From NCBI GenBank assembly GCA_028692655.1, contig JAQUWY010000009.1:1-57378 (forward strand): a DNA stretch of 57,378 nucleotides, read 5' to 3'. The number at the start of each line of letters is the position of its first letter. Position 1 is the stretch's first letter. Shown piece after piece: positions 48,001 through 49,365 of the stretch. A program made the position numbers and the translations under genes. Source of the stretch: Candidatus Omnitrophota bacterium. Lineage in GTDB: Bacteria > Omnitrophota > Gorgyraeia > Duberdicusellales > 4484-171. The notes under the pieces were generated by a model that saw only the letters and a program-made list of their open reading frames with translations, was not told where the DNA came from and did not search any database.

Positions 48001-49112
48001 CATTTGATAATCATGATTGGTTTGGTGAAAATATAATATATTTAAAAAGAATTTTTGTAGATAGTCAAGGCAAGCGGATTATGCCACTTGTTTATCGGTG
48101 GGTAGCAACATCTAATCATTTAGTTGATAAATTCAGAGGCTGGAATATTCTTTGTTCTCCGACTACGCAGTCATCCGCGAAGGCTTGGGGGAGGAGCGGT
48201 TTTTTCAAAGCCGAGGTGATTCAATGGGGAACGGATCCTTCAAAATATACACTGAAAGGAACTTTTCCAGTTTGGGATATTGCGATGGACGATTCTGGTG
48301 TCACACCCATAACTGCTCCTGCGCTACGCTCAAACTTGTTCCAAAGCACTGAACCAACGCTACAACCCGCGTCGGAGGACGGACTTGAGTTACAGCCGGG
48401 GGCAGGTGTAAGTTCAGAGCCAGAATCGTCCCCAGTGACAGTGACAGAGACGCAGAAAATTAATAATGCTTGGCGGGAGTTTTTCTCAAATGGCTGTTTA
48501 GAAAATAATACACGTAGTGCGCTTTCAGGTTTAGGCTATATCGCTTATATCGGAGATTATAAAAGTTTGATTATGTTTGTAAAGAAAACGTACAATGATT
48601 TATTCGGAACCGCAAATGCACCAAATAGCATTGAAAGGTTTGACGATGCCTTATTCCATGCTTTAGGAAATTTGCGGGAACACGGAGACAACAATGGACT
48701 TTTATTAATTCGGCCAAGCATAAGTTCGGATGGTAAAAAAGTAAATATGCTAAGATTTATTCTTATGGACAAGGGGAAAGGGTTCGCTCATAAAAGTGGA
48801 CATGCTATATCTATAGATGACGCAATTAAGGGGTATGACTATGTTGGGCATGGTTCAAACCACATAGGAATGCATGAAATAAACGAGCTTGCTGATGATT
48901 TGAAGGTAGTTGAATTTCATGAAGCTGCGGCCGGGTTGGCAAAGGGTTCGTGGTATGAGACAAGCAAAACATCCGATGCAGTAAAACATGGAAAGCTTGA
49001 TAATGGTTCAATTGTACAACATGGAACCCAGATTGCCGTTACAAATAAAGTTGAAACCAATCTAAAGAAATCTCCTATCGAAAAATATAGCGAATCAGTT
49101 CGTAGGAAATAG
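3..49112 (+). CDS. Giant multidomain protein built of SLDNGG-linked modules (5' partial)
   Basis: One frame (codons starting at multiples of 3) stays open from the left edge to TAG at 49110-49112. The first ATG is at 21, but sequence before it is open and the first domain is already truncated, so the true start lies upstream. Residue numbers here and below count from the ATG at 21. About 40 modules are separated by SLDNGG-type hexapeptides. Recognisable ones include L-serine dehydratase, LMW phosphatase, GNAT, Xre HTH, Fic, HPr, radical SAM, glutamate dehydrogenase, sigma-70, methyltransferases and GHKL ATPases. Several keep intact catalytic motifs, and 49 kb without a stop cannot be chance. 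Predicted membrane segments and Tat-like segments occur internally, which is hard to reconcile with cytoplasmic DNA-binding modules on one chain unless it is processed. Giant genes are known in Omnitrophota. The function of the whole is unknown. Confidence 0.93.
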   Translation, partial: SSPESKMQEIMWLTIVAHLEQIHTDPYELELARPLDYGHEWGHRLEMVTNHRLNHGEAVGVGMAIDSYISYKRGYISEKELERILTVLEAIGLPIYDIGITVGAIWPGLESFRRHLGGELTISLLDGIGKKQDVHEINRIEVSSALGYLMNREMRRRIPAHITIDKPTTPIVIRDIIARSRPKKEPYEPKNNLPPIIRDYIVRDKPFDNGGLPKPIEKNAYPFTVPSEKHRMLATRFGEKDLGRVTFRKDLTGRYRVFQVSHVEYPVSDIDTDYIAELINARKGFLINAPPQLTLNFTLDSEKLKGTSKGKIYLAAAETLTSTINLHPLLCFTPEIIQEDALFHQINSIKKNPSRDSLSANLDYWVKSPAEKLSSFLELARLLSGHIDNEYKSGLLKTALARNYLIRILANLTDMSVEDIAVMFIRRGLSFFDLKGIGISLKKSLNIILDKFCIYHFSCDPQDRGLPIVVVFDQGNENGFLFLIEIEQEYPGNWSIDYDPEAGYIVAGGVISQGSEVDENIRNSVSLLKDTDYVGALMYGGRGNNFFDNGIEGFFFAPILLFAASASSIEIGANMNSLLLFVPAFLICSFVLIGFHFIRALWRRYYRSIIVSSSKYPEVLIRNFEDDVEPFIRGQDYSLAVKLPEKALDCKTRKALRNLPAWVKTKEDIVVYSLMELTKNLVHNGNYIWPGKPLKASFKKRAGKLVAIFSNPLPNEGFNFDEASQFGFTTWPNKRDIVAGWGQGLFRVRAFFEKSIVAGQMTVMAGDKLWVVTGEGVELTSVPFQKKVTIKVEVYLSAVSNGIADKNRAKALLRSQSKQISLDNGGTGPQLRIVSIGGMFEAFCGPSSSHTAGANKIGRAAREFIESNHLKIGQLSGIKVVLYSSFATTGQGHQTPQALMGGLLGVTMDDNSLKDAAENAGIKETELRKDAVGKHEGFVSIAGFDIPFVLESDTETSVNHPNTAIVVVQGKNKIIKIVGESLGAAKIFAKAHVEDESGNIIEELGVVSEHQGKAKALDPHDFTKAGELFSLANAAGKRFFDVVLEKEIENMGSKQAVYSFQEELVGTMFRSIERGLVCRESTLARYAGDVSCRFKKYLEDNDQFDDWYVRAALYAISVSEENARGRLIVGAPTGGSCGVVPGVLYSFCEAKKKLGQIVEKEKLIEALFLAQVIGRIVQVNYTLAGAKGGCQAEIGAATAMAAGALMYLEGGNDEQIFNAASFGLLHWLGATCEPAKGYVEVPCIDRNGLAAALAVLSVFKALTFKGIIDFDSVVEKVKQAGDCMPQMFREDSRGALGTFRDKSLAKMIGVSRTLWEKSEKFRGQKSKTMHKWVKQKPRLEQIRNEDVFDLRCERPEFDGFSLRPLFYADCLELINISGLPFNQLDLFPEEIRKFGNAICLAITDITTDFKLNLTALTSMLRHIFSRVDYFKINVRSRMAVCSGFSAGLSAYILGAEKFDEISRAITMAITNMLGSTYHVEPNFRELRDAALMSSHLAALVSLSGRNYPIELHFAAGSVEMINGVSNSSHSKENGDTGSLDNGGQTMRHAMPGTGNSAGFFMPASNNLWDALIERQEGIVKALEERANQLDNADPYYSRLYRKSAATEQERLAAFLSYRVSNTPSTSNKQSNLLSLENDGNFSKAEPGISIVSSEFTKESLDNGGFNRKPFDVSPKEVLRHLSDAPNREYNGRLREREVVSYHGKLVMAPVPELFYHGTSSQRVKDMILESGGFLNPQPEEDHLGAIKYFTYLDSRGETANIHAFAQGAVHRFGGRPVILKFKQIDLSNHNIPVSPGSLDLFIKDLLTGEYRYVFDAKKGDMYIKVGRWDGYDYTCLPIPLFLLAEDSKKQLIEALKQDARDKDVNLSEEELAVIYRALYATGIKKYRVVFSLDNGGSRQTSRKEVDRTKNLFESLDNGGKKIGAPDEAAQQLWNLWRQGITVVFDQKPERGQALKKRLVNERGFASNRVQVFTAQGYAIMAIKEGELSPITFAVNNLANIPAKPAGPGGRMAFSLRSSHVAPGFSVLNGAGKLTVDNILTRLDIYVESRVARRGGRNENEDESFLDNGGFSNNGLRVGEVRPFSKRYIEQAQNSLESGVNRLWLSIFPFYRHGYEAACQKIQEKFVRNDPFDMQGVIVGNTIELARFSKDFLVKCSSCISAEDNDLADNALNKALENVYQHGRNANNEDRGALLLRFRILSPKRGRFSFILLDRGKGFIDRYGKNAPIEKAVLPGVSFGEKGKLGMGLTIMVDNSDHILITTVTGQGKRKLCRHWEKGFDAEQFHHDAPVESGTRVVFIRDVSLRERENKQNAIRPTGQIRRNFLKTILFAGVLYSSSGNNLMAQQGLNVDVSKKINDQTQGKFPELVNRINNVVSKLLLKHSQRYYDIEVIDVVFKEGNPCPVRVYINKAKGATPKPVFKNVFFSLKDIKNPGLKEAKIAEVETVIYGDEFEGVSKEGLNWIGYILKVLLAATGLGLLVLIIRDAGSRLYRYRIFRHRERVRKEQHQREINQASQRAGRGHQDRQKSNKRRNSFSVPILPFIYTGYNSGQALSIPELVMFLAVLLLVPVLYKVIQRVFSKNSFDAENIFIEDDKGLGISAKIKSGVSESEFARLLGEWGMLAASAEALKMRRAILIGPGKGMQGFIEYNIVGRDCSMEAVKNMWHVDRMPVEFTDGAIYIFYIGTKPRGLYKKSAVGLLRYVIEESLLAGGEGIVAGRNAARVFWSSVTGSNSLYCVGKTNGKIPAFWVERKPSQEAMQKSNLRIDGQLAIVSPKGARQFISRYGRLQKKLLRKSTLHQYTYRKTKERAGLFVMAGFSLTGSVGFLLLAYCAYIYGYGVIEHILGFFIVMLPAGILGAGLGALLGLLFWIFIDKFIVHPLEMISKLFHDGCDFLIKGIAVKSKRAFRELRARFSKEKSDKFPLSLDNGGDFWSDFYCHSPNVFFGEGNLAQRHYQSDLVIQAFPKRLIKKGIYRKSKPWYDSIPLALNSPSARKIAKSIEALKRIKPRGKNKGISERARRLEKETAVIEVDMPSHFLLYGRDVFNQAYYQVTHVGKGSRTIYVPMMFMEDVEDLSYIATILHHDQMEIEDFSKFLERGEIVTNKVVEDAHAKAMKVDPFGVYRRISIRCRRMMAVSDMFTVAVVRKQREQARREIAKEEKRLQDMEMLHSVSNKEALEPRIILDRLSRLHILMACLYDFEDSRDKAVKHYGLAIESLKGIEENPDIDTGWLPMQINFRIVYILARQKMLSRLRREMVFLSRLEIGREASESEQESFRTLMEYGFYSVRHEVIGILKKHLSNTILNRASGTEYARILEAIKFIKRCKYFPNKGKDGQNKPLDNGGLKLSHQYEAMICHSINVFVRDLSSTTAFRNGKVTISREGLTGKITQDLKYLHQGLKPLVKFIGLSIKSVNEGGQKIKIRGYHLDNPALCFLLPINPVCEIDIAQVQPLTENDLPDELNALLRDYQDYYFGESLVVTFSNQSLDNGGTSFPGTDNARIKVLILCNQNKERSPLAAAMLRNNLPEDLKGKVEIASAAIYDIAPDPTIDMYTEKDPILSRHSPRCHTDADIKEAKIIFVMTARQKETILRLYPGCEDKVRLFLEEGDLNTCMQDHPSTSELFLPSAIPYKHLRRQIEENLNSVFRSVRKVVSENWKQDDTARKAINDGVVFININDLIESPLRFTHRPSPGKQIKGTLGSGSSSHPEPGCQFPEVIINNAASTRIFKNELINEMILGGYRPDILNFSLDDAVDEEKSLIFNYGVIEVVVFNVKIEFWKGMKVFSLIRNKKVIGHGASIYYASEKETKFRFGIHGGRNARADRQYRGMGLGSMVFPVLLDILANQKIYGDKMVGFLEVWQTFADWFSEDTIRGMESIVRIAKRYGFSGGRISVYDLRVGLDFRKHSLIDKSLDNGGKKKPIEAGVTLSGINKAMPVEVILEDFEKGVQELLEHPTVESVSVESIYCYYKEKIEKSVITAYLVDRGFNKIDKDLYSLPENTVSARQPSLDNGGQENFLHSVNVWDISDSDRKLIRLCLKFFFKRGVYFETHLDDVEQEVFCAFIEARKNNRGISEDELRKLSWRTITAILRGEKSRRQLKNDMYHKKTRVVYENSFAGRLRELMDKNDLMPRDIMRIIGVGKSTLWFWLKGKTMPSRENTLKLAKYFNVTVWYFLSGMEKEEFMVQQVSPEDKTEYGNLVARKIKLLMYEKNLTMDELAKKVGVTKAAVSVWMKGRVLRLPLKRKRKIAKAFGEKTTDIFGKHRRIKKSNSQSSLDNGGKMTVRELFARNEKLAGVTSPALRHFGFGEGYASGQGAVEKTEEWLRTQEAQAVGWNPEALHNFIAVVTEIEKNAANCINEDVSRVEFPRIILDDFQGGAAAYDEELDALVIPLTPPLKAKLTIADIAEAINEEIAHRIFALGFPFAIQSQGQKEFFVACGLKDKEERSHKYLTMRLSIEEQSKLVRIMKAFYDLPDYFYEEVLVDKLQAYFFPDFLKEARRSINSRNSYFAAPQAVDDHSSLGDLGFFAYFVLMGELTGDLEYTKKVTDNAKELILRRQSGRNKDDFQLEIEELSDEPREYTADEPEFFDSLVDAFRIVFNAVNLKAEINQSLDNGGFFSYRIDTNRLRQNNERSFFPYPHAEVPNSKRSQFLLFRGWRAIGFLGGVQCFGTQARLAGTFAAAAGILDKEEQFIRPDTRAPPKKSYKTDDTRRRLSAEIFLSAFDNGGQNNILGKDEAKEKRHRFSRFIKGFILGFAESKEEITEIDIRQIGYLYWTIEHGDLDMITVFESVIPIAPYRSREDSSTLTEIEDFDGNIIAQFNNHEVIPQQVNDFLRWINLPQRVYKDPRFYESLAKWIGDTSSWEDVGLEKPSVRAAIAFWLFHQVIHPFYDGNTRAGWDIMNILRQRLELEPIEFPQDTENHGLYYETFSRKQNPRGFLEWFKQLEGKKQSLPDYCFDNGSMQKEYAKVKNIAVVEKEDMCIEDGGLHARMGVSLAKVIGKSKNVVRIENATPGSIMKGVFWEGQGLDFSPLRGMLLGIRQGDTANIEVRGCGAEGLAAEIVAVLTRGTNKLVADALDLPQAFILPRSVVWQITRRCNFKCEHCFTSAHRKSGKLDRELNNKEAISLIDCLSKQRVKVIEITGGEPTLRPDTPDILQYAVNRGMKISLVTNASLTPQLLKVLSYVSWLGISCDIYHVKPQRRERLEAIKKSLRDIFAKRPKIRLTIETSVGNVFDASGRKWSRSEIIAYLTLLIKEILESSPDFSNPLVWKFIRFIHTEGMPQEQTRFIMSDKSYRNIIEKIAGGFQGEQRVKFANFDEKKPRFFISAGGKFSFGRQRCGSFKNSLLADSLDNGNRDAKFPSEEISIPTNIDEVNELFDSIGAYSNKQTSAFYRRLVAAVENRHVSREIMTALAKGWTEKGLPGEWNQGLWPLLLALSEVAIDHGEATIVSEQMDTVILYIVLRILQNMDIDITKHKMPNETELINDFDIGRIAEYIEANFSFIDTVEDVSGNVANIVVGFYKRAFVESIDVEDGRYIVYEAARRISEVMLNGEDDGDFSPFFDNGGRSLQGLHIDHGLLIKKFLFTNPKELEDVIGNRGPPYSEIAKGSGMQQDGVRLAYRGMRLQLPGLCDALENGIESRWENAVIMNEAEDIGTTFTDNPEEAISFAFKPNPAKRPPKENFLCVVLGVDKTKNVIWRDVKGQYETYGLVPSGWILDVYLFDKTYGLFAKYNHRNLLSILQDYGPAKDFVQKSVVGLKPWPKSISNKKDHTKPRPEVSQEQARLRFQQLEKQNFPGARDAINEDWVQNTLQKYAQRNPEDAQYIEYIKRKGMIRAGPDNRKIIYGGNNQNKENPVIFIALNENPFPGLTLVHELKALVAGNHQQAEQAELNYYFIETNPQNSIYQESHLERVRKNIDRFFPQDASLQYLRKRIIKPNRTIEGLIPWRDDNQKMHFSYACRLQHNNSLGGYKGGGRMSDEHCPLKARDEAGALSAEMSLKTAAASLPLGGGKADIVVDPKGLSLRERARLSRGFIVMLLDKAGLNAIGPYVDVPAPDMNTDGVVMIWWLEQYLKIMIENNQIFDPRLQKHLEKFIKEKGIWGVSYNDLDNPQEPLIVDEYIQIAKADSTIVTTELAAFTGKPAGEEPGEKENPENPYRGGSCGRDKATGQGGFFTLRSALHYLGESVKGKKVIIQGYGNVGSHAALIMYEAGMNIVGIQSAYRKTTGGIKVFSVCNKEGIDIDALNKWIASEIEARGTTEFPFEDFEGVQSIGSKEFWGLDCDVVAPAARANEVTEEVAGVIKARYELELANGPNTTDAEAVLLSKKTMVLVDIISNAGGVDVSFFCQVQNLTHERWATSVVDRMLLDRIENSVETVMDFMKENNITMREAAIKLALRKIAYAEAAIDGNIDAFRQLPVMEPTTNVLINRYIQAGRAEEMVALADIKLNKQIDGVTEASLDRFGRKKILRAILLCGPVTSYKTAVSWRIKNRLRDQGNRVVLIDQDINSEDSIRSLIKGNPETLNVYNSEGQVWELAQLKGDEILIIEGENPYGLAETFEPGNVFKVFVHAAPSFSFVISEHERRFIVARELRLFRELLDRKNRRKEEMSPEHILALMRSWAYLKERENKRIYSHWPEADITINTALCYECSVMQPQIIEMLVGAKKELPRVRAEDKDLAEVLSRTIDAYIAMFKTLIPLPADMISENSLTCQGLGEKKVRLSLFERDQSVDNGGSLLFLNDQDLIKFSGVMGYLYDCLIKRLEGREPYLVGTQLQEGIRHGLKHYIELSMVMSSNREVTNQTLQAAARDFDHATKLIDFICMQLETGTRIEEQKWFALEGPMMFLSQGIIATAEAHQDELRKDHLAELKEIREQIVRIREKFILLTQKVEAYSMSENISDAESSEHIFDNNGGTSVNLPDFLDNGGEHNPSNRFWQGMHGTEPKDDKTPQVPSPAEVEAETETPGLSRVTPDEETDDTPLQRRSALWKLAGAISQPGSLLYKTLGDLASKDAKEEIYRNRKELRMGALELSKIFHEKRKILEGFLRGECSMADRERVNSWMEEYIDGEAAMHALDESVTYTLDERTMTMSIVKDEVRYDEVYRKILAQLMARPLDIVAGELLESCKQDIRQNTFFLKSIYEICREFAEKLRAERKNPESRVSSPGSKSHRLQVTGRKSSHASLSAPVISPIFNQFAGNFKNILIAHEYSLAGKQTCLFLAARMSELSRKQLEAVEKSLDVWFENFKLIRQSNTVWQGNDGLSVLSKLSAHMGQARDIVKEFSGNQSDDRDLFLALRVKGEPIQISNINEAGILGVEAVIEVLFSGPQATLCYWQNAPQNEMFKHFPDDSGLGTVVNKVSRGSAQTLLAWTIYTLGNEGASIDLSLPGAYEQLKCMGFGPDELDCLGFASEVPYSWIIGKEAIEEGLNRASQKTLAYLRADAGRGDDLAKLYLQLLSAEQDNAISVRNHQGSDFPLKDSSLDNGGCVSSSASKQRSAADMMQDVINYSFYEFLTGESLDKREEILRRLQKKIEEALGIFESKKNLEEILRSRILKPAQARYWAVFGVAVASVKHVTQPKGEDDYCLLHFDTQRDILFVGKENLLELDVDLITEFFFSELAAGIFTKPEMRQLFKENYTPEARKNKGHILDEYIRNLLERRAVFYYLADMVNVILERQAKVLFEKEFTDEHSHYYGGQMVDVIEVILREKPVYLKGFIGRLIELDYGKSTAKEIKRMPSSELLSLIRNVDIENLYKVMGEMGVWSISAYYLVKKMRVNIKDGDLAEFMYNLLDYLLIKNNFLKFDRYAQDRWLLEEDKMLWREHEQLIDETRSYIRREFSDFEKQIKAKSAEKSEAVLRGLEELRGGFPMELLIEEKTKALAEELSDTIANMANILKRLKTKKKSSSIAGPSSVFDNGGSSPASKKPMAYSPLRECHSTVAVSSPIFSLASQKDADSRLFDLNELLNDKQPKLKVIKICQWLSAREILKAGLKYKTEKSGSALANQHCYTSIQPLDSTRHHFLEYFIEQARRSYNSHFPFDSNLSGVEVLFQGPGTNPKLFIRLLESYPGIKAIHFTDVNWDVFYVLDHFLNEMLNNRPILSKRVRSGRTQIYGYRCNALELPDSFTEKMGIVTDRKLFDAVELRSFDSTQIQQAQSEIERVIASGGLHISVNPFAITSYPASSSMRFIGEFEKDLSYRDQLSGGSLIRQKETACVFVKQPASDLKRDKYGFLPVLQSKAGSSASLDNGGLSPNKRNIIYRRRAKVFKAVQRLTKNKPDKLKWVSVSEVAAVFTGKASRRTIGRDLAALERDYLLISQRIGVRGVRIFKLKDRFEFTKRDTGWIAEYLKRLADNTKTTLRLFSDAVGSNPRDSGVLYLRAYFKYLLVLDEDIEGALYFAREVSKFLDYRGPYEEQIQKAGRIFFEEYVPQSYLFKPGKNEQRKNKPQAAQKKLLDEVKLYFGDMARFPLLTSLGEVILCMRARFENEDAEKERKAKEKKKQTEQKQGQEAQEKNEEAGKEPAREAEDRAWESNLRLVVNIAKGYKLPPNLSLLDLIGEGNLGLRKAVPRFEPQLGGKFSTYATWWIRQAISRAIADFKRSIRIALSQQEKDKRFKERCRRANVDPMDLQISPARIAEAAGVSIQEAEGFRSRNLPILSIDKTAVGRDETERGVTLEDELADIDEGIDLMILHRLILTIIERTEAALRRKWRFKPNLERDMRIWQWRLRNDMLSAVEPVEPLTFQAISDRLGISRARAQQIEKRAREVLEPIAVKVLKNAGILDGQHLRIFRASPERAAASRRASSSSLDNGAGYIGFSVDKKYSTTLESEALALSAQADYFDLSGAAKGKIFNIKNATIIRGEREYQKDLKQRTRVIEIEMEAQGDVSDLRLFMEYVRQAVLLRQQLWQLNTEAETGRVAVIKDSYEQKARQLLADKIKAYTVNWITKKDKDDGALHSYITLDKETDEGKEIRQLISYLVGGDLRTEDGKDCVFSKDKVLSFPLYIDEFGGVFILKEHDLHTAKKTNNDPKREMLPFMLFTDRANIAEIRYINRQEAPDLGIDPDLAKRFYLVKLTAIYQKSELTVKDHKKARSAQLVIDVFLRIYDPHMFNRTYIEGIPIYFDHDAALEGAWFTQDIERFAPCFEGHVRLWQSSELIKDFDINQYDIYTIVETIRYIRSISGFMDLAKRIGYSSRPGDWLIKRSEIIGTCNELDTILKENQATLYDDVQYVLYRLTGVVVQLHNEAASLDNGGSSHSITAKGMFKAANKYPKYAQEFIYIGKKLVEIVKTAQDRGWIQYRGPPQNFIIAQRNDDGSVIWNIIPDQILQILANPEDAEYIIFQISLHESQKTEEEALKEQAESFEHEPYSVMQGEERCFVAQAVYKLTQKLYQRNERIFIVIGGSGTWAGKLFKLMWQALYPDEKIHMVWRDDPNCEEELNRLRQNEGAGAEVMIFDDGLVLMDDASVDGIALGSLSFELSQKLDIPQENISFAAIFVSEYMKDIVVYGDIYEGMKLSQLTPVWHLIRVTAENWGATNLSQETVFAVFKLACLKYDEAESIINLIENNAQQGECKQNLRMIEEKYLSLPHKLTKDFRRMTAEMIAELYQKRQHSVPVKTLNRLMSSADPYIRRQMLAAFITSRKPIKRVWSRWEELIEHKNQQTEILSQTAFGPFIVDNSSVGDDSSCMNIRINHPSQEGTFAYFKLSFSPDGSSIKEKVGCGIGEVQGAVQKIYEFELSYYTTRRLENEYVAARFAEFLAIVVLWFKEAGLPIVLEKKADSLDNGGRQDSDFSPSKRLPENLKSASPAGMNIGLEPGILEQYLIRWAQKQINRPVDESTWEKFTQFMFQADPIERAAKKMAKYIAFNPNPEVGGNLLTALEHILSKMLIRNQSIIVNPVQELLQLTYDYALRYAEPKEQIAARREFLKTTMGVVAGAALPPNPLTLRANPISSIPAASCKVNDLFRAKYDLESAVYGIKDQLKSLGFNCGLHSITHKILKRPMVFKLCAVDKIGDKRLLDAWTWPPDKIRAISSELWGIYSKATKLVSAIRSVPFDAINRCLSLSSKNGSNAASGDFIGLLEDMADNNPNVLRSMLREREERLRQLEDLYRSFMDAHDASPMADFRQSPVDGGVLRHLLPLREEINLLRRKIESRAKSVSFSAGDTLADRSCRVELDTVVGIFSGHRDGAKAGKDFTVYDYLRRPNCLGKSLAEAEAELRKLIKEGYLSRHPRYEAYYLRKKADFTNLSNSLDNGGSSPVSKKSMAYGLSTIDSPGSSSVRDTESNESATSNGASSTADSLLHNVAMAAKFRLSFAILFSLLLGAVGLNLMVLNWLILALLMVDSFALLLDIFIYSTRLFIAPKKIVLEQDLVDQIFRQVKDDFPQAHSQDNILELSGLLIAQRSYFNSFYATESKGVESEALFGITTPHALLILGRKQRDKNHMLWHSHPISYEIKSEERLLIKKYASPSNDDLATLKKFLTFTIVTVATGMVNGLSMNVIFAVQPSWISVFFGANEYWGWKYIPIEIVSNKQLLSIEEIQQRWGSAMCLSLKLHMLQSDNPKVAGKHYPIEELLYYFAQVLDKKGKNTFPSSNDLRASSPFLDNGGSSPARDMRYTKYGIRNNACPERAVASRRASSPENNQGVFQKKPVYEYAVDWICRKLEVYGTCSPQEAEDIARAIKEGSENEACSRLEQFGVPRLGGSFNWIIDPVSQRIRFQPVYEAAKSGVKVEARVVGFKYQMSNKLFLIKVVDDERKRHAKWVELMPNFVSHQVACAHFEENDVVMLFPTVVDLKFGKMKVMWSVAQGQDSRASSSLGESGCSLEPFDNGGSSPARDMRYTKYGIRNNASSPSLDNGGSSPAPQNINGQPSLPSVEMVYELKERIHLRLASVIAKYANIIDRDLGITLTITKLPDEGFAYATSINHIMMLGIREGDRLRLEAESSGGNLGYETDRTVFTKALDIMKRLINDYEALHRPGKGTYLDEIIDLKIEIEKKNYERRKFTTSERGLHSRPSADLSDIARNNPRAEIWIVLPVQMQIPGSIFNFRDSIGPGLEVEFMIRTKPGNKPLTGEEIEDIFQAIEAVFIRDKEFTEQDKGGSDLAAGEPLSPFRKNILKTLRVALRPFYGVFPKIKNVDEHIDIFRQRLRESDIPLLLLDYFAKTGRIRAGPRWLKGVFKCLGIQAFNYHGWIIIDPAILNNPQTFQKVLIHEIGAIFGLHHLINNLLEKMITGEAASYNIEDIKIAISFVERRGRIGKSIDLAERVERGQENFDSRLGVNYEIEPISDDLMNKLPGMTRGERMLAIIDERGFEYPNHVRIKSGIKSSTFSSMINSDRIPLPRNLYAVSKVLKVDPILIVEGEPWPVVREKIDDARKLILHRLRRGMTQIELALALEKEGLMFDVKEEKAKRSTIAQWERGNRPSQEARRLIRRFFNDDEIFITPGEKKPKSIKPLRVKKLHKLPQAPVPIETPIPARAPIAEQPVNTIAKKSAENLPQKLSEERKPEKKEKKKPDSRIEALYEKAKKCLRDRDFKGAIEAADQALAIDKELRYIAIIKARALINIKGHGEAERREEAERILNCVIDDLDGKRNHKKEFDNPYDAKDYADAELTLKGMGYLSDIQAGATGMTPKDKIHTAASSDLEASLNSCMDELEGAVEKEDAQRVGGLLAKVAAIMHEKKEKEGPFTLSLMHRLTMEKAGKFLKERRKHLQEGNNLRKKDIRASSPESFDNGGFSGNSLSLPANIYKLGQRAMLNLPPECFGDTEIPVFENKIGRAKNPHEALVSSIGICFLVAAFNNTTNERVLIHFRGIVPEGSNPGQFTEELLTPILNPDWTRVIIKHRTPSRYAKLGITAKSVQDFISSHRIREIPEITVFPQSPTVTVVLNSLGILEVYSSPGVHSEYRATKSLQPGTYCFMPISRQMRDGGSSPASKKSNRTGILTPGVKMGADTGRGKGDSGHLTPVAGNTVPDADQAEAVESGSPRGKDKEEPVPNLKKEVLVSRVTTVRRANIILDYGFYLPAVDFSLSMWSYGGDLCIEDGSCRKSLAYEEWEQWVDQQTQGKEGEKIVLAFRIPQSWILNPEHPTTIVLSENAKTDSLPWELFHTLIREGIKSQGVGYKYLAFKLGDLLRRGKLGHIPVSCIDVEKTIEFNSVIYGERFLNLPIGLKLNSMRKRDLSKTKPESPPAKQPAIPKKPGNRPPTGRHNYMPEEEESNVTPNGEGFAGMKGGEKRLPKREEPFEKPDEKIELSPNTRWKNCLFNLERCKDEFEKFCLNPEAVNIWRLRASIEALEREDREAFDRFANGTDFTMHDDGKGSKYMSVSPLHGLLTNSYDSSYAPVYELWEPLHTFDDGSLLTANEDLSLKVLEYSAQHELIAHGTANKPGSFIRKLYMCSHHWALLNIIIQGELSRGDAGILDTNKYAGLKPAYYGPYYIIFKNDTPFNRLWNGDSLGYMIPEEYHAIYLVPNDKAKLFLQKGLEEAVKFSFVTRDKAEKRFAKVMTYAEFLDNPQKVELMVTPASVRGETGEEAKLFQGKAAAEQKATNEEPATDKGREEVHDPQSTIHRRSTEDDEAREASRQNALNIINELLRMLHKPIFDSIFREIEYRKKGFVEQLFSAREKLRMREGGATHILAYLHVSFTCAIERLNKRLDNTENAVKISPFRQEALRGFWNEMIDKYWELMSEAARAEKKDLFRAIDLAAPSRIAFPDSRRYLIPPADGPNILPDEDGLANPTGGERRLPEQREPSGKPDEKTEPSSLSWKTAGTSWKSLLVTPLAEPKEPQGPHKFTPEWLNLEAENFEINGIDLKEFTRDREVVILGFTAEEFGMIYKLCPGASAYHLVNDVLQIVSAETEMIWNDYPEEIKKRIKVYNIDAENIYKYIPPGSASFVRASGIFYGIRGNENKNRKMLRVIKDVTAPQGLIVIRYSMSSESGYDEREHRLLSKELEKEKPVMLNSHFPYIIFINPRKMGQTPFFDRKESFDNGGSSSSSPDSFDNGGNLSRPEEPFITPYWERLLKVKKKIQQTYPDWRYEIELLDEALHSKDPEDLFISVGLSWRAIRYRELNPIDITRDHERLKAPLAAVFTEIGHRLDGGLGQYHEDADRRMACVVIHRLETLLSEKGEFEKEYKDFLDVLSSMRYAFDRNRSDFMNLQIVVSNPIWITYDEFCTKFFGYYLDPLSQLEQMAGSQRNKNDRILQEIRTADFLAILKTAAEALTFDMEFDWRNSSVYLQIVRAKIGHVCREATELDTKKKIKSLETDLEPYLLPLDMQSFKKINPRMLSMIKARIQDILFKPLAESHIERLNEAFEFIEHAELIIVSYEDENGQSTEFYGVFPPIMPIIEALWKAAVKVFHYLRLALRQAEYRDKEALSKNRDNKKGGSDFFLASSPVDNGGSPGSNSEHRVSKIDNRTPCLAGRQVRAEGNVNLVRDSVYSCIKDALLLRNRRDKNSCLFVSGIPLSEQRKTAEAFIDRFENDPELRNEYGDIREKSVFIDLEELTSELVSKSEEDKSKETYSLAKKITKWIEEDKIIFIYGHTDDAHLYMYSCIEPYCPYEGDVPHRVIIFAEKKPSCNLAEAKNCIVQDAMSFFGKFMFVHANGDKVSEYHLAGKRQKLYKSGIIFTHHDPVEIPGYMQDSAGRKIPAVREKSGSVTELVGKEELNLDALSKFCYERGTDEGAFGKLRKKLKENSQHLLNGLLTAYFELFAKCLLELRDCRVCSWRDTDVAAALSDRISDGDEVNKWDVIRIRDGLLKPTLVNIRMCKDLDNIIEKLRNAGVAGVDDFYLSVERIIRCLCEHFSYGISYHPEGVWTMVYESDDYYYAIMSRSISVADVTSLMEYPGLEEESLNLFRNYSFRTPLNAFALGDIWYDVYHNPEPIIYTSSYSYCPKEMAVKRFTEERQAIQRRLTYYHAYGHIRPQIEAETLKDPESVLPVNPTDSEVFQKAAGFLNLDETDTFIDFGGGSGDFLVFLRNNNILPEKYLVVDYSLPRVSKTGLRNMRVMLADIRDPAERRQIEYYFFKQFYEQTINKGTLINVNYYLTEKELDDFFDWIRRYMNSDGRFVFSFYKPHQIEINKGLVVVGADYDACGEYIVLAQEAAGKKTVIKKEAVLQKLSIKGWRCLELASDEHQVVIGITKAISPGAISPNSLDNGGQTEPENISYFISQYISNLYSLGQIIPHMLVEHFTSSGRLDMAHDNIGIKTYYSNAPPNTLLNRNIFVLMVSILYHLYQNAWKYQKEYDDQPVITITIEYNPNKKLILKVKDKGIGIPADELAQVRKMNRYRASNAQKAYSYGVGGRGLWEVGFLVSYLLGKVTIDSEEGVGTEVTVTLPDIVSPMASPVRDTESNESATSDGSSSLSLDNGGSSPAHDMRYTKYGIRNNASSPESLDNGSRSEYFGNAQSNRRCPAGVLKEEMIIAISALKTQKDICDYIRNKIRPDFDSIEKLNPSEAIETLEALFNPDLVKLILKKCSESSYAFSDASNIYMDIAFIIRSIIRLECMAPKSGEVAALAEKFMLEITAGLEPVEILAFYGVISSLTSAGLKHNEAENKVARQIFSNSDIQNTTYEGFLKVFNPHIMHSYSLEFVALLDFMLDENRGGEYLGKIRQWAPNIADRMKKYGEARYYLNSFYHAGMLVRLFRANPSSFNDPDLLNLFVNGSLTKINGLNGGMDDLGGDHWHNLQALAEALEAQGLSIAIDVYSPFKGLEDKLEAFAEWAKPAYSIVSPQEGGLYEGLMRRFIARVRLGSYDNGGSSPAHDMRYTKYGIRNNACPERAVASRRASSPSLDNGGSSPDSLDNGSEDVSPEDEVISSSGEGYSLTRRAMMVRSGVLPLVNYMLGSIGLSKVAINRALAAVAPLGGKVVINLPPLFHSIKFWAYYDLLNKELEDYICSQPEGHFDYLDGRALGDPMCLTTHVLFGQWMRTVWLQQRKELLSLHREIVDEAVRQIKNEDEDYLSFINQILDYDEETEREAQGDSFIGGLSDISRARNEYDWEVRRGPIEGAANLQNQFIWRQLELKLKSHVLKLMQPMAKQVHGLFEDALHLTNAECQSFSERSVHDKGITPDKIRKISQQRKQTSELEKQIKNLYSQIVNSNKISVLRSEWWQFTEGDFIFRQIDCLRERKQASLDNGDSTSSPIPLPEKEVFNLGWVMTHRNWHNHPALPTRMVNDCLKLTPELRRYIKSVADNFFTATTLRKSSMSLALRFDFDEESNSLICVPYNSEILPGRRDFFILYLSFLKKEDFDNVKKIEEIIRNLTSSEILGILFITNEYRGVLYDSRAIVRHRLDFPLWWLGEERNQLETDKESLDNGGSSPAHDMRYTKYGIRNNASSPSGYSEGSFPSPIPRKAHSKQYSTEKMSFLDRYPRQWEWVHLNFLPRMIEKVKETGKREIRILILGISTGEEAARSFHESITGLKELSENPDSWKIWIDAVDWDEEVLEEAERRCRAESSFVYNSSCMYAEEVMATLSRYHEKFQQALSFEMRDIYNPDLFNRASPNLVLANTVLHQLEDSDKTNQFLSHLDGEWKRAWILSTYPGLAQSCKKFHRIERIDMGQFYAPDEEAGTVFYFGVPIGSSRASSPGSKSHRLQVTGHKSPHASLSAPVVSLFFEMDRRYFSKLTDSERVNFSLNFPHGLLGQIDKFAFVRHVDEPVNDSATPDGITTDHDYLNVAVKDSTNGLPVERMVMEILGNAKGGICRAMGEFIPGQICWSLDEFILPDQAVLKVSIIQSASTDGDWRRLQGNAERVREEGIHFLLNTHNDREWGWHFDGKGSGLRKFALVAQRHGVLLRFYRSDFSSHPMKTELFIQLRKIRPYNMMFERIFREEGDQMINGVSSPSLDNGGSSPANPEKFGNWSPNRKRYYVLSEDCPSPLADKDEVADTTERGPTKKGQGDDADEGCENEDLKERESARSLTIKFLTSEKVTEIDTGLDLLDHLKDRELIHSMIEEALRQRGVRLEMEDSVDLDYDLLVKINDSKGRCGILKMSAFDNHDWFGENIIYLKRIFVDSQGKRIMPLVYRWVATSNHLVDKFRGWNILCSPTTQSSAKAWGRSGFFKAEVIQWGTDPSKYTLKGTFPVWDIAMDDSGVTPITAPALRSNLFQSTEPTLQPASEDGLELQPGAGVSSEPESSPVTVTETQKINNAWREFFSNGCLENNTRSALSGLGYIAYIGDYKSLIMFVKKTYNDLFGTANAPNSIERFDDALFHALGNLREHGDNNGLLLIRPSISSDGKKVNMLRFILMDKGKGFAHKSGHAISIDDAIKGYDYVGHGSNHIGMHEINELADDLKVVEFHEAAAGLAKGSWYETSKTSDAVKHGKLDNGSIVQHGTQIAVTNKVETNLKKSPIEKYSESVRRK
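21..620 (+). other. Module: C-terminal half of a dehydroquinate-synthase-like sugar phosphate cyclase
   Basis: Residues 28-65 contain a Gly-His-Glu-Trp-Gly-His stretch followed by [12 protein letters not shown]. This matches the metal-binding His region of the 3-dehydroquinate synthase / 2-epi-5-epi-valiolone synthase superfamily (GHxxxHxLE ... HGEAVxxGM). Residues 120-145 ([15 protein letters not shown]) resemble the C-terminal conserved block. The NAD-binding N-terminal half would lie left of the window. After about residue 155 comes a basic, Pro-rich tail leading to the first motif. Which cyclase reaction it performs cannot be told from this fragment. Confidence 0.7.
636..2462 (+). other. 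Module: unknown N-terminal region, one membrane segment, GHKL ATPase-like domain
   Basis: The first ~350 residues are unrecognised. A hydrophobic segment at about 1731-1800 looks transmembrane and is followed by basic residues. A histidine-kinase-type ATPase fold is suggested by [10 protein letters not shown] (from 2028, N-box like) and [15 protein letters not shown] (about 2220-2262, G-box like). No His phosphoacceptor box is evident before it. A degenerate FFDNGI at about 1638 resembles the linker motif. Confidence 0.5.
2481..3935 (+). other. Module: iron-sulfur L-serine dehydratase (L-serine ammonia-lyase)
   Basis: Converts L-serine to pyruvate and ammonia using a 4Fe-4S cluster. The beta-domain signature [10 protein letters not shown] lies at residues 838-847 (2532-2561). 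The alpha domain carries [15 protein letters not shown] (Cys1184), and [18 protein letters not shown] (Cys1226 and Cys1237), the three Cys positions expected for the cluster ligands. About 480 residues match a normal single-chain SdaA/TdcG-type enzyme in beta-alpha order, and it begins only two residues after the SLDNGG at 2463. It looks like a complete, catalytically plausible enzyme embedded in the chain. Confidence 0.9.
3936..4613 (+). other. Module: unrecognised extension after serine dehydratase
   Basis: About 225 residues up to the SLDNGG at 4614. The early part is basic. A middle hydrophobic/helical stretch ([20 protein letters not shown], about 4313-4374) is followed by a second helical stretch. 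I do not recognise a family. There is no linker between it and the serine dehydratase. Confidence 0.4.
4632..4976 (+). other. Module: short helical segment and a linker with degenerate motif
   Basis: About 90 residues of charged helix-like sequence run to a degenerate SLENDG at 4902. A 19-residue spacer ([14 protein letters not shown]...) then leads to SLDNGG at 4977. An ATG three codons after the motif at 4614 suggests a former gene start. The spacer DNA (about 4917-4965) is clearly related to sequence after the ORF stop at 49159-49207. Confidence 0.5.
4995..5672 (+). other. Module: possible ADP-ribosyltransferase-fold domain
   Basis: [20 protein letters not shown] (His1710 at 5148) resembles the first conserved block of ART/PARP/Tpt1-like folds (YHGT/S ... 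IL..G). A later stretch around GRPVILKFK fits a beta strand of that fold. The downstream catalytic Tyr and Glu cannot be assigned with confidence. The fold call is an inference from one motif. Confidence 0.45.
5760..6191 (+). other. Module: unrecognised, about 140 residues
   Basis: Begins after SLDNGG at 5742, itself only 17 residues after the copy at 5673. It contains an alpha/beta-looking stretch ([19 protein letters not shown]). The end is Gly/Arg-rich and reaches FLDNGG at 6192. No family was recognised; it may be a domain fragment. Confidence 0.35.
6210..6920 (+). other. Module: GHKL (histidine-kinase-type / anti-sigma-like) ATPase
   Basis: ALENVYQHG (about 6522-6548) is an N-box; LLDRGKGF (about 6633-6656) is a G1-type box; [15 protein letters not shown] (about 6726-6770) is a G2-type box. 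These are in the order and spacing of GHKL ATPases, closest in look to the soluble HATPase_c_2 group rather than a full sensor kinase. There is no dimerisation His box. Confidence 0.65.
6921..8774 (+). other. Module: multi-span membrane region with internal Tat-like segment
   Basis: Starts with twin Arg plus FLK ([15 protein letters not shown], from 6963), a segment resembling a Tat signal, ending near an Ala-Gln-Gln. Hydrophobic spans follow at about 7393-7455, 7671-7727, 8433-8515 and 8520-8640. The region between spans 2 and 3 (about 7760-8390) is soluble-looking, with Gly-rich turns. A strongly basic stretch follows the first span (7470-7600). No family was recognised; it may be a former membrane protein gene. 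Confidence 0.45.
8793..10019 (+). other. Module: unrecognised, helical with Lys/Arg/Glu-rich coiled region
   Basis: About 409 residues. It contains [15 protein letters not shown] (about 9234-9280), which has paired His and acidic residues like a metal site but matches no motif I can name. A coiled-coil-like stretch ([18 protein letters not shown], about 9438-9491) and a TPR-like helical tail follow. It ends at PLDNGG (10020). Confidence 0.35.
10038..10457 (+). other. Module: unrecognised, about 140 residues
   Basis: A mixed alpha/beta segment bounded by PLDNGG (10020) and SLDNGG (10458). No known motif seen. Confidence 0.3.
10476..11090 (+). other. Module: low-molecular-weight protein tyrosine phosphatase-like domain
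   Basis: [19 protein letters not shown] (from 10512) keeps the C-x5-R-S P-loop of the LMW-PTP/arsenate reductase family (Cys3502, Arg3508, Ser3509). It is followed by the usual helix, then a strand [13 protein letters not shown] and a later Asp-His-Pro (about 10847) near where the general acid Asp is expected. Expected reaction: phosphotyrosine hydrolysis. The catalytic residues look intact. Confidence 0.7.
11091..11735 (+). other. Module: GNAT acetyltransferase-like domain
   Basis: A strand pair ([19 protein letters not shown], about 11349-11405) is followed by [20 protein letters not shown] (11472-11531). This fits motif A of GNAT N-acetyltransferases (R/QxxGxG/A). It is joined to the phosphatase-like domain through a Ser/Gly/Pro-rich stretch without an SLDNGG copy. 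Confidence 0.5.
11754..12023 (+). other. Module: small unrecognised alpha/beta segment
   Basis: About 90 residues between SLDNGG copies at 11736 and 12024. Helical and acidic, with a winged-helix-like feel at the end ([19 protein letters not shown]), but no family assigned. Confidence 0.3.
12042..12821 (+). other. Module: sigma-like N-terminus plus two Xre-type HTH domains
   Basis: [15 protein letters not shown] (about 12159-12203) resembles sigma region 2. Two Cro/C1-type HTH domains follow: [20 protein letters not shown]...STLWFWLKG (12351-12525) and [21 protein letters not shown]...AAVSVWMKG (12600-12790), each about 58 residues and each ending in an LAKYF/IAKAF-type helix 5. Expected role: DNA-sequence recognition. 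Confidence 0.75.
12840..13832 (+). other. Module: unrecognised, about 330 residues
   Basis: Starts KMTVRELF, with an ATG (12843) one codon after the motif, suggesting an old gene start. It contains [18 protein letters not shown] (about 13215-13268), which is peptidase-helix-like but lacks a proper HExxH. The C-terminal part is acidic. No family recognised. Confidence 0.35.
13851..14165 (+). other. Module: low-complexity, basic stretch of unclear coding character
   Basis: About 105 residues, rich in Arg, Ser, Phe and Gly, with DNA locally richer in GC (about 13930-14060) than its surroundings. It does not look like a folded domain. It may be a translated former intergenic region or a frame-shifted gene fragment. 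Confidence 0.3.
14184..14867 (+). other. Module: Fic domain (AMPylation-type)
   Basis: [12 protein letters not shown] (residues 4881-4892, 14661-14696) matches the Fic core HPFxxGNxRxxR except that the last Arg is Trp. The preceding helices ([16 protein letters not shown]) fit the family. Fic proteins usually transfer AMP to hydroxyl groups of target proteins. The final Arg contacts nucleotide phosphates, so activity may be altered. The module ends at CFDNGS (14868). Confidence 0.75.
14886..15230 (+). other. Module: HPr-like phosphocarrier domain
   Basis: [15 protein letters not shown] keeps the phosphorylatable His of HPr (His4982, 14964) followed by Ala-Arg; the usual next Pro is Met. The C-terminal block [22 protein letters not shown] fits the HPr C-terminal strand-helix. 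The module starts with an ATG directly after the degenerate motif CFDNGS, so it looks like a former free-standing gene. No EI or EIIA is seen in the window. Confidence 0.75.
15231..16049 (+). other. Module: radical SAM domain
   Basis: CNFKCEHC (Cys5091, Cys5095, Cys5098; 15291-15314) is the Cx3Cx2C cluster motif. [11 protein letters not shown] (about 15423) is the SAM-binding GGE motif, and the barrel strands that follow include LVTNASL. It is fused directly to the HPr-like domain with no SLDNGG between. The substrate is unknown. Two other Cys occur near the end, one of them in QRCGSF. Confidence 0.85.
16068..16685 (+). other. Module: unrecognised helical segment
   Basis: About 206 residues between SLDNGN (16050) and FFDNGG (16686). 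Largely helical and acidic. No motif recognised. Confidence 0.3.
16704..17860 (+). other. Module: ART-like region and a degenerate HExxA peptidase-like region
   Basis: [14 protein letters not shown] followed by [16 protein letters not shown] (about 16854-17020) resembles the YRG...FTxxxxxAxxFA arrangement of some ADP-ribosyltransferase folds. Further on, [13 protein letters not shown] (about 17610-17650) looks like a zinc-peptidase helix in which the second His of HExxH is Ala. Both calls rest on short motifs. Confidence 0.35.
17861..19385 (+). other. Module: glutamate dehydrogenase (Glu/Leu/Phe/Val family)
   Basis: [18 protein letters not shown] contains the family active-site Lys (Lys6007, 18039-18041). 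[10 protein letters not shown] (about 18591-18621) is the Rossmann nucleotide-binding loop. [13 protein letters not shown] upstream fits the substrate-binding region. About 500 residues, near normal length. Expected reaction: oxidative deamination of glutamate to 2-oxoglutarate, or the reverse. With the serine dehydratase it is the second amino-acid-deaminating enzyme in the chain. Confidence 0.85.
19386..20192 (+). other. Module: uridine-kinase / phosphoribulokinase-like domain with degenerate P-loop
   Basis: [18 protein letters not shown] (about 19419-19472) sits where a P-loop should be, but the Gly before Lys-Thr is Tyr. [11 protein letters not shown] (about 19638) fits the Walker-B-like IEG strand. 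The C-terminal part ([11 protein letters not shown]..., [15 protein letters not shown] at 19920-19965) follows the uridine kinase pattern ending in FNSALxYE. It is fused to glutamate dehydrogenase without a linker motif and may be catalytically impaired. Confidence 0.55.
20211..20786 (+). other. Module: helical bundle-like segment, then two close motif copies
   Basis: About 170 residues of long amphipathic helices with many charged residues ([20 protein letters not shown]), suggestive of a helical bundle or coiled coil. Two motif copies follow at 20730 (FDNNGG, with one extra Asn) and 20769 (FLDNGG), only seven residues apart. Confidence 0.4.
20787..22442 (+). other. Module: unrecognised, two helical halves joined by a dispersed repeat
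   Basis: The first ~80 residues are Pro/Thr/Glu-rich. A helical region follows to about 21480, then the in-frame dispersed DNA repeat at 21484-21569, then about 290 residues with helical stretches and a [18 protein letters not shown] segment. The repeat appears to act as an alternative linker. No family recognised. Confidence 0.35.
21484..21569 (+). repeat. SHRLQVTG repeat, copy A
   Basis: About 86 bp, translated [15 protein letters not shown]... onward to LSAPV. Nearly identical to 46767-46849, 25 kb away and in the same frame. It contains short internal repeats of GTCACAGG. Confidence 0.88.
22461..23741 (+). other. Module: unrecognised, about 427 residues, highly helical
   Basis: Charged, helix-rich sequence throughout with no small-residue catalytic motifs. 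It ends in a basic [11 protein letters not shown] tail before VFDNGG (23742). No family recognised. Confidence 0.35.
23760..24734 (+). other. Module: possible Rossmann/methyltransferase-like domain
   Basis: Starts with the linker extension [31 protein letters not shown] (24141-24200) followed by [10 protein letters not shown] could be strand 1, the nucleotide loop and strand 2 of a SAM-dependent methyltransferase. A later [10 protein letters not shown] fits a further strand. The loop lacks a standard GxGxG, so this is tentative. Confidence 0.35.
24753..26420 (+). other. Module: primary-type sigma-70 factor with extra N-terminal winged helix
   Basis: Winged-helix-like [11 protein letters not shown]...[11 protein letters not shown] (24850-24950). 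Sigma region 1.2-like [20 protein letters not shown] (about 25371). A Lys/Glu/Gln-rich insertion (25455-25585). Region 2 with [38 protein letters not shown] (25599-25800). Region 3 (25884-25950). Region 4 [24 protein letters not shown] (26229-26290). All core-binding and promoter-recognition regions are recognisable, as in RpoD-like factors. The module ends in a CPERAV-type repeat and SLDNGA. An RNA polymerase sigma factor inside a giant chain is very unusual. Confidence 0.88.
26380..26412 (+). repeat. CPERAV-type repeat, diverged copy
   Basis: Starts CCCTGAGCGAG and ends GTCGAAGGG; translated [13 protein letters not shown]. The same element occurs at 31884-31914 and 44343-44374. It resembles common short palindromic intergenic repeats (CCCTGAGCGA...TCGAAGGG). 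Confidence 0.75.
26439..27746 (+). other. Module: unrecognised, about 436 residues
   Basis: The N-terminal half is charged and helical. The C-terminal half contains [19 protein letters not shown] (about 27348-27404), reminiscent of the catalytic Asp region of HipA/PI3K-like kinases, but without confirming motifs. Function unassigned. Confidence 0.35.
27765..29345 (+). other. Module: unrecognised, about 527 residues
   Basis: Starts with SSHSI, a short form of the SSPA extension. [17 protein letters not shown] (about 28191-28241) looks like a nucleotide- or ligand-binding Gly loop after a strand, but has no P-loop Lys-Thr/Ser. The remainder is mixed helical and beta. No family recognised. Confidence 0.35.
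29364..30755 (+). other. Module: unrecognised, with internal Tat-like signal
   Basis: A helical N-terminal part is followed by [19 protein letters not shown] (from 29772), a textbook-looking twin-arginine signal core in the middle of the chain. A ~300-residue helical part with a coiled-coil-like stretch ([14 protein letters not shown]) and a winged-helix-like C-terminus ([19 protein letters not shown]) follow. A degenerate PVDGG lies at about 30390. Confidence 0.4.
30774..31811 (+). other. Module: membrane-anchored JAB/MPN-like putative metalloprotease
   Basis: After a repeat-rich linker, two hydrophobic spans at about 30936-31080 precede a soluble domain. HSHP (31347-31358, His10443 and His10445) followed later by PSNDDL (Ser10466, Asp10469) resembles the JAMM zinc motif HxH...SxxD, but the spacing is about 13 residues longer than usual and the upstream Glu is not certain. 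JAMM enzymes cleave isopeptide or peptide bonds after Gly-Gly in ubiquitin-like substrates. Activity here is inference. Confidence 0.4.
30841..30885 (+). repeat. Hairpin repeat translated as [13 protein letters not shown], copy A
   Basis: The outer arms CCGTTAGAG and CTCTAACGG form an inverted repeat. The copy at 43046-43097 shares most of the sequence. Confidence 0.8.
31841..31882 (+). repeat. MRYTKY repeat, copy 1
   Basis: AT-rich dispersed DNA repeat translated in frame as [14 protein letters not shown] directly after a GGSSPA linker. It has the look of an intergenic repeat. Confidence 0.85.
31884..31914 (+). repeat. CPERAV-type repeat, copy 2
   Basis: Translated [13 protein letters not shown] directly after MRYTKY copy 1. 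DNA identical to the copy at 44343. Confidence 0.8.
32513..32552 (+). repeat. MRYTKY repeat, copy 2
   Basis: Nearly identical DNA to 31841-31882, in the same frame, between motif copies at 32484 and 32565, with no other domain between them. Confidence 0.85.
32583..33300 (+). other. Module: two tandem HPr-like domains
   Basis: The first (about 32640-32930) has [15 protein letters not shown] in the position of the HPr active-site helix. The second (about 33018-33275) has [14 protein letters not shown] with the His conserved (His11008, 33042). Both continue with a strand, a MxLGI/RDSIGPG turn, EVE/RLEAE strand and C-terminal helix, as in HPr. Degenerate copies of one fold suggest internal duplication. 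Confidence 0.6.
33301..33890 (+). other. Module: metzincin-like region with HExxAxxGxxH
   Basis: [14 protein letters not shown] (His11207, 33639) matches HExxHxxGxxH except that the second zinc His is Ala. The surrounding helix and a preceding strand ([11 protein letters not shown]) fit a zinc-peptidase fold. It is probably inactive as a classical zinc protease, or binds metal differently. Compare the HELKA motif at about 17622. Confidence 0.4.
33891..34340 (+). other. Module: two Xre-type HTH domains
   Basis: [20 protein letters not shown]...[22 protein letters not shown] (33909-34080) and [25 protein letters not shown]...[12 protein letters not shown] (34128-34290) each show the helix-turn-helix pattern of Cro/C1/Xre proteins. 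The second has a short insertion before the recognition helix. Paired HTHs also occur at 12351-12790. Confidence 0.65.
34341..35195 (+). other. Module: Pro/Lys linker, TPR-like helices, acidic tail
   Basis: A Lys/Pro/Ala-rich flexible stretch (34340-34550) precedes a TPR-like pair [21 protein letters not shown] (34569 on). Further helical, charged sequence runs to SFDNGG at 35196. Confidence 0.4.
35214..35786 (+). other. Module: possible CheD-like domain
   Basis: [28 protein letters not shown] (split about 35370-35450) resembles the CheD pattern of a catalytic Cys followed about 20 residues later by a His. CheD deamidates glutamines in chemoreceptors. The match is to one short region only. 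It ends at a degenerate DGG motif (35787). Confidence 0.3.
36666..36790 (+). repeat. GGEKRLP linker repeat, copy A
   Basis: A ~40-residue Lys/Glu/Pro-rich linker (core [19 protein letters not shown]). Closely similar DNA recurs at 38196-38310. It seems to replace SLDNGG as the joint in this region. Confidence 0.8.
38196..38310 (+). repeat. GGEKRLP linker repeat, copy B
   Basis: Second copy (core [19 protein letters not shown]), 1.5 kb after the first. Confidence 0.8.
39018..40190 (+). other. Module: unrecognised, helical, about 390 residues
   Basis: Begins with NLSRPEEP, related to the linkers at 4920 and 49162. Charged and helical throughout with no catalytic motif seen. Ends in PVDNGG (40191). 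Confidence 0.35.
40209..42467 (+). other. Module: unrecognised N-terminal part plus SAM-dependent methyltransferase
   Basis: A translated hairpin repeat (40261-40281) opens the module. About 500 unrecognised residues follow, with a strand-loop pattern ([18 protein letters not shown]) that could be a degenerate NTPase. At 41893-41960, [18 protein letters not shown]...LVVDYSL is motif I and the acidic end of strand 2 of a class I methyltransferase. The substrate is unknown. Confidence 0.55.
40261..40281 (+). repeat. GC-rich hairpin repeat inside the ORF
   Basis: A hairpin with arms CCTGTCTTGCC / GGTAGGCAGG, translated CLAGRQVRA. Its reverse complement shares CCTGCCTACCG with the hairpin at 56177-56196 in a true intergenic region. 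Confidence 0.65.
42486..43103 (+). other. Module: GHKL histidine-kinase-type ATPase
   Basis: LYQNAWKY (about 42711-42734) is the N-box, [12 protein letters not shown] (42810-42845) the G1 box, and [20 protein letters not shown] then [12 protein letters not shown] (42909-43022) the G2 box and terminal strand. This is the clearest sensor-kinase-like catalytic domain of the chain. The His dimerisation helix is not obvious. A translated hairpin repeat follows. Confidence 0.75.
43046..43097 (+). repeat. Hairpin repeat translated as [13 protein letters not shown], copy B
   Basis: Same element as 30841-30885. The 5' arm CCCCGTTAGAG is intact but the 3' arm has diverged (CATCTGATGGG), so the stem is weakened. 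Confidence 0.8.
43133..43172 (+). repeat. MRYTKY repeat, copy 3
   Basis: Same DNA repeat and frame ([14 protein letters not shown]) between motif copies at 43104 and 43188. Confidence 0.85.
43206..44270 (+). other. Module: unrecognised, about 355 residues
   Basis: Helical, with [11 protein letters not shown] (about 44040-44072) as the only polar/His-rich loop. Bounded by SLDNGS (43188) and SYDNGG (44271). The DNA is somewhat richer in GC than its neighbours. Confidence 0.35.
44300..44339 (+). repeat. MRYTKY repeat, copy 4
   Basis: Same repeat and frame, followed by a CPERAV repeat (44341-44374), exactly as in copy 1. Confidence 0.85.
44343..44374 (+). repeat. CPERAV-type repeat, copy 3
   Basis: Translated [13 protein letters not shown] directly after MRYTKY copy 4 and before SLDNGG at 44385. 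Confidence 0.8.
44433..45413 (+). other. Module: unrecognised, about 327 residues, with a Tat-like N-terminus
   Basis: [17 protein letters not shown] (from 44484) is a twin-arginine-like start followed by a hydrophobic stretch. The remainder is helical and charged. It resembles a secreted-protein N-terminus placed internally. Confidence 0.35.
45432..45953 (+). other. Module: unrecognised, about 174 residues
   Basis: A mixed alpha/beta segment between SLDNGD (45414) and SLDNGG (45954). It may be an incomplete domain. No motif recognised. Confidence 0.3.
45983..46022 (+). repeat. MRYTKY repeat, copy 5
   Basis: Same repeat and frame at the start of the CheR-like module. Confidence 0.85.
46767..46849 (+). 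repeat. SHRLQVTG repeat, copy B
   Basis: Second copy of the repeat at 21484-21569, with only a few substitutions. It joins the CheR-like domain to the following segment. Confidence 0.88.
47568..49112 (+). other. Terminal module: unknown domain plus GHKL ATPase
   Basis: An acidic linker and an unrecognised alpha/beta domain (47770-48300) precede a GHKL-type domain: [11 protein letters not shown] (48660-48692), [11 protein letters not shown] (about 48762), and [21 protein letters not shown] (48852-48914). A motif variant KLDNGS (48993) lies only 34 codons before the stop. Its arrangement parallels the GHKL module at 6210-6920. Confidence 0.55.
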
Positions 49113-49302
49113 GGCTGACCTTTTGAAGTTCTTTAATCCGCCAAGCCTCGACAACGGCGGAAATCTTTCAAAGCCGGAACCCTAAACAAGTATTGTATCC
49201 CCGGAATTTTTAAGTGAAGATCCAAAAGAGGCGTCACGAAATTCCCCCGAAGAAAATAACACACGATATACAAAATACGAAATGCGACATGCGAAACTGT
49301 AG
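49113..49302 (+). pseudogene. Decayed linker continuing the giant gene after its stop
   Basis: In the +1-shifted frame (codons from 49111) the sequence reads FFNPPSLDNGGNLSKPEP then TAA at 49183. Beyond that, homology to the linker at 4917-4965 continues (about 50 bp with scattered changes; GGA at 4941-4943 corresponds to TAA here), followed by a decayed MRYTKY repeat. This suggests that the chain once ran further, or that a linker was copied here, and was ended by a frame change plus nonsense mutations. No promoter, gene or convincing terminator is seen in 49113-49332. Confidence 0.7.
49261..49302 (+). repeat. MRYTKY repeat, decayed copy 6 outside the ORF
   Basis: A diverged copy (TRYTKYEMRHAKL then a stop) about 150 bp after the giant ORF ends. 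It shows that the repeat is a DNA element not confined to the coding frame. Confidence 0.7.
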
Positions 49303-49350
49303 GCACTATTATTACCTCAATTCTTTCTTTATTTGCTACATCTAATCAGG

Positions 49351-49356
49351 TATAAT
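49351..49356 (+). promoter_or_regulatory. Possible -10 element for oppA
   Basis: TATAAT lies 9 nt before the chosen ATG at 49366, with no good TTGACA at the right distance. If used, the transcript would be almost leaderless. No Shine-Dalgarno sequence is visible either. Confidence 0.35.
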
Positions 49357-49365
49357 TTATTAGAT

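Larger units (their letters stand above)
621..49161 (+). repeat. Dispersed hexapeptide motif S-L-D-N-G-G at module boundaries
   Basis: In-frame copies start at 621 (PFDNGG core), 2463, 4614, 4902 (SLENDG), 4977, 5673, 5742, 6192 (FLDNGG), 8775, 10020 (PLDNGG), 10458, 11736, 12024, 12822, 13833, 14166 (AFDNGG), 14868 (CFDNGS), 16050 (SLDNGN), 16686 (FFDNGG), 20193 (SVDNGG), 20730 (FDNNGG), 20769, 22443, 23742, 24735, 26421 (SLDNGA), 27747, 29346, 30756, 31812, 32484, 32565, 35196 (SFDNGG), 35787 (DGG only), 38961, 39000, 40191 (PVDNGG), 42468, 43104, 43188 (SLDNGS), 44271 (SYDNGG), 44385, 44415, 45414 (SLDNGD), 45954, 47550 and 48993 (KLDNGS). One more lies after the stop at 49144. Ser is written agc, agt, tct, tcc or tca; Leu ctg, ctc, ctt, tta or ttg. 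Asn and Gly codons also vary. Recognisable domains begin shortly after a copy and end shortly before the next. Confidence 0.95.

Noticed and set aside
3-49112. Giant ORF as a non-ribosomal peptide or polyketide synthase
   Set aside because: No adenylation, condensation, ketosynthase or carrier-protein motifs were found, and modules do not repeat in a synthase order.
3-49112. Giant ORF as an assembly artefact joining genes
   Set aside because: An artefact would not keep frame across ~47 joints with the same peptide, and linker DNA is diverse. Long-read confirmation would still be needed at the near-identical 3' repeats.
621-49161. Motif copies as a CRISPR array or regular DNA repeat
   Set aside because: Spacing ranges from 20 bp to several kb, and the DNA of the copies differs at many synonymous positions while the peptide is kept.
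621-49161. GGNGGN of the motif acting as Shine-Dalgarno sequences for internal translation starts
   Set aside because: Only three copies have an ATG within a few codons, most Gly codons are ggc/ggt and not gga/ggg, and the motif is conserved at the amino-acid level including S, L, D and N.
49333-49365. TTG at 49333 as the oppA start
   Set aside because: It would add eleven residues before the lipoprotein signal and overlap the possible -10 element; the ATG at 49366 gives a normal lipobox distance.
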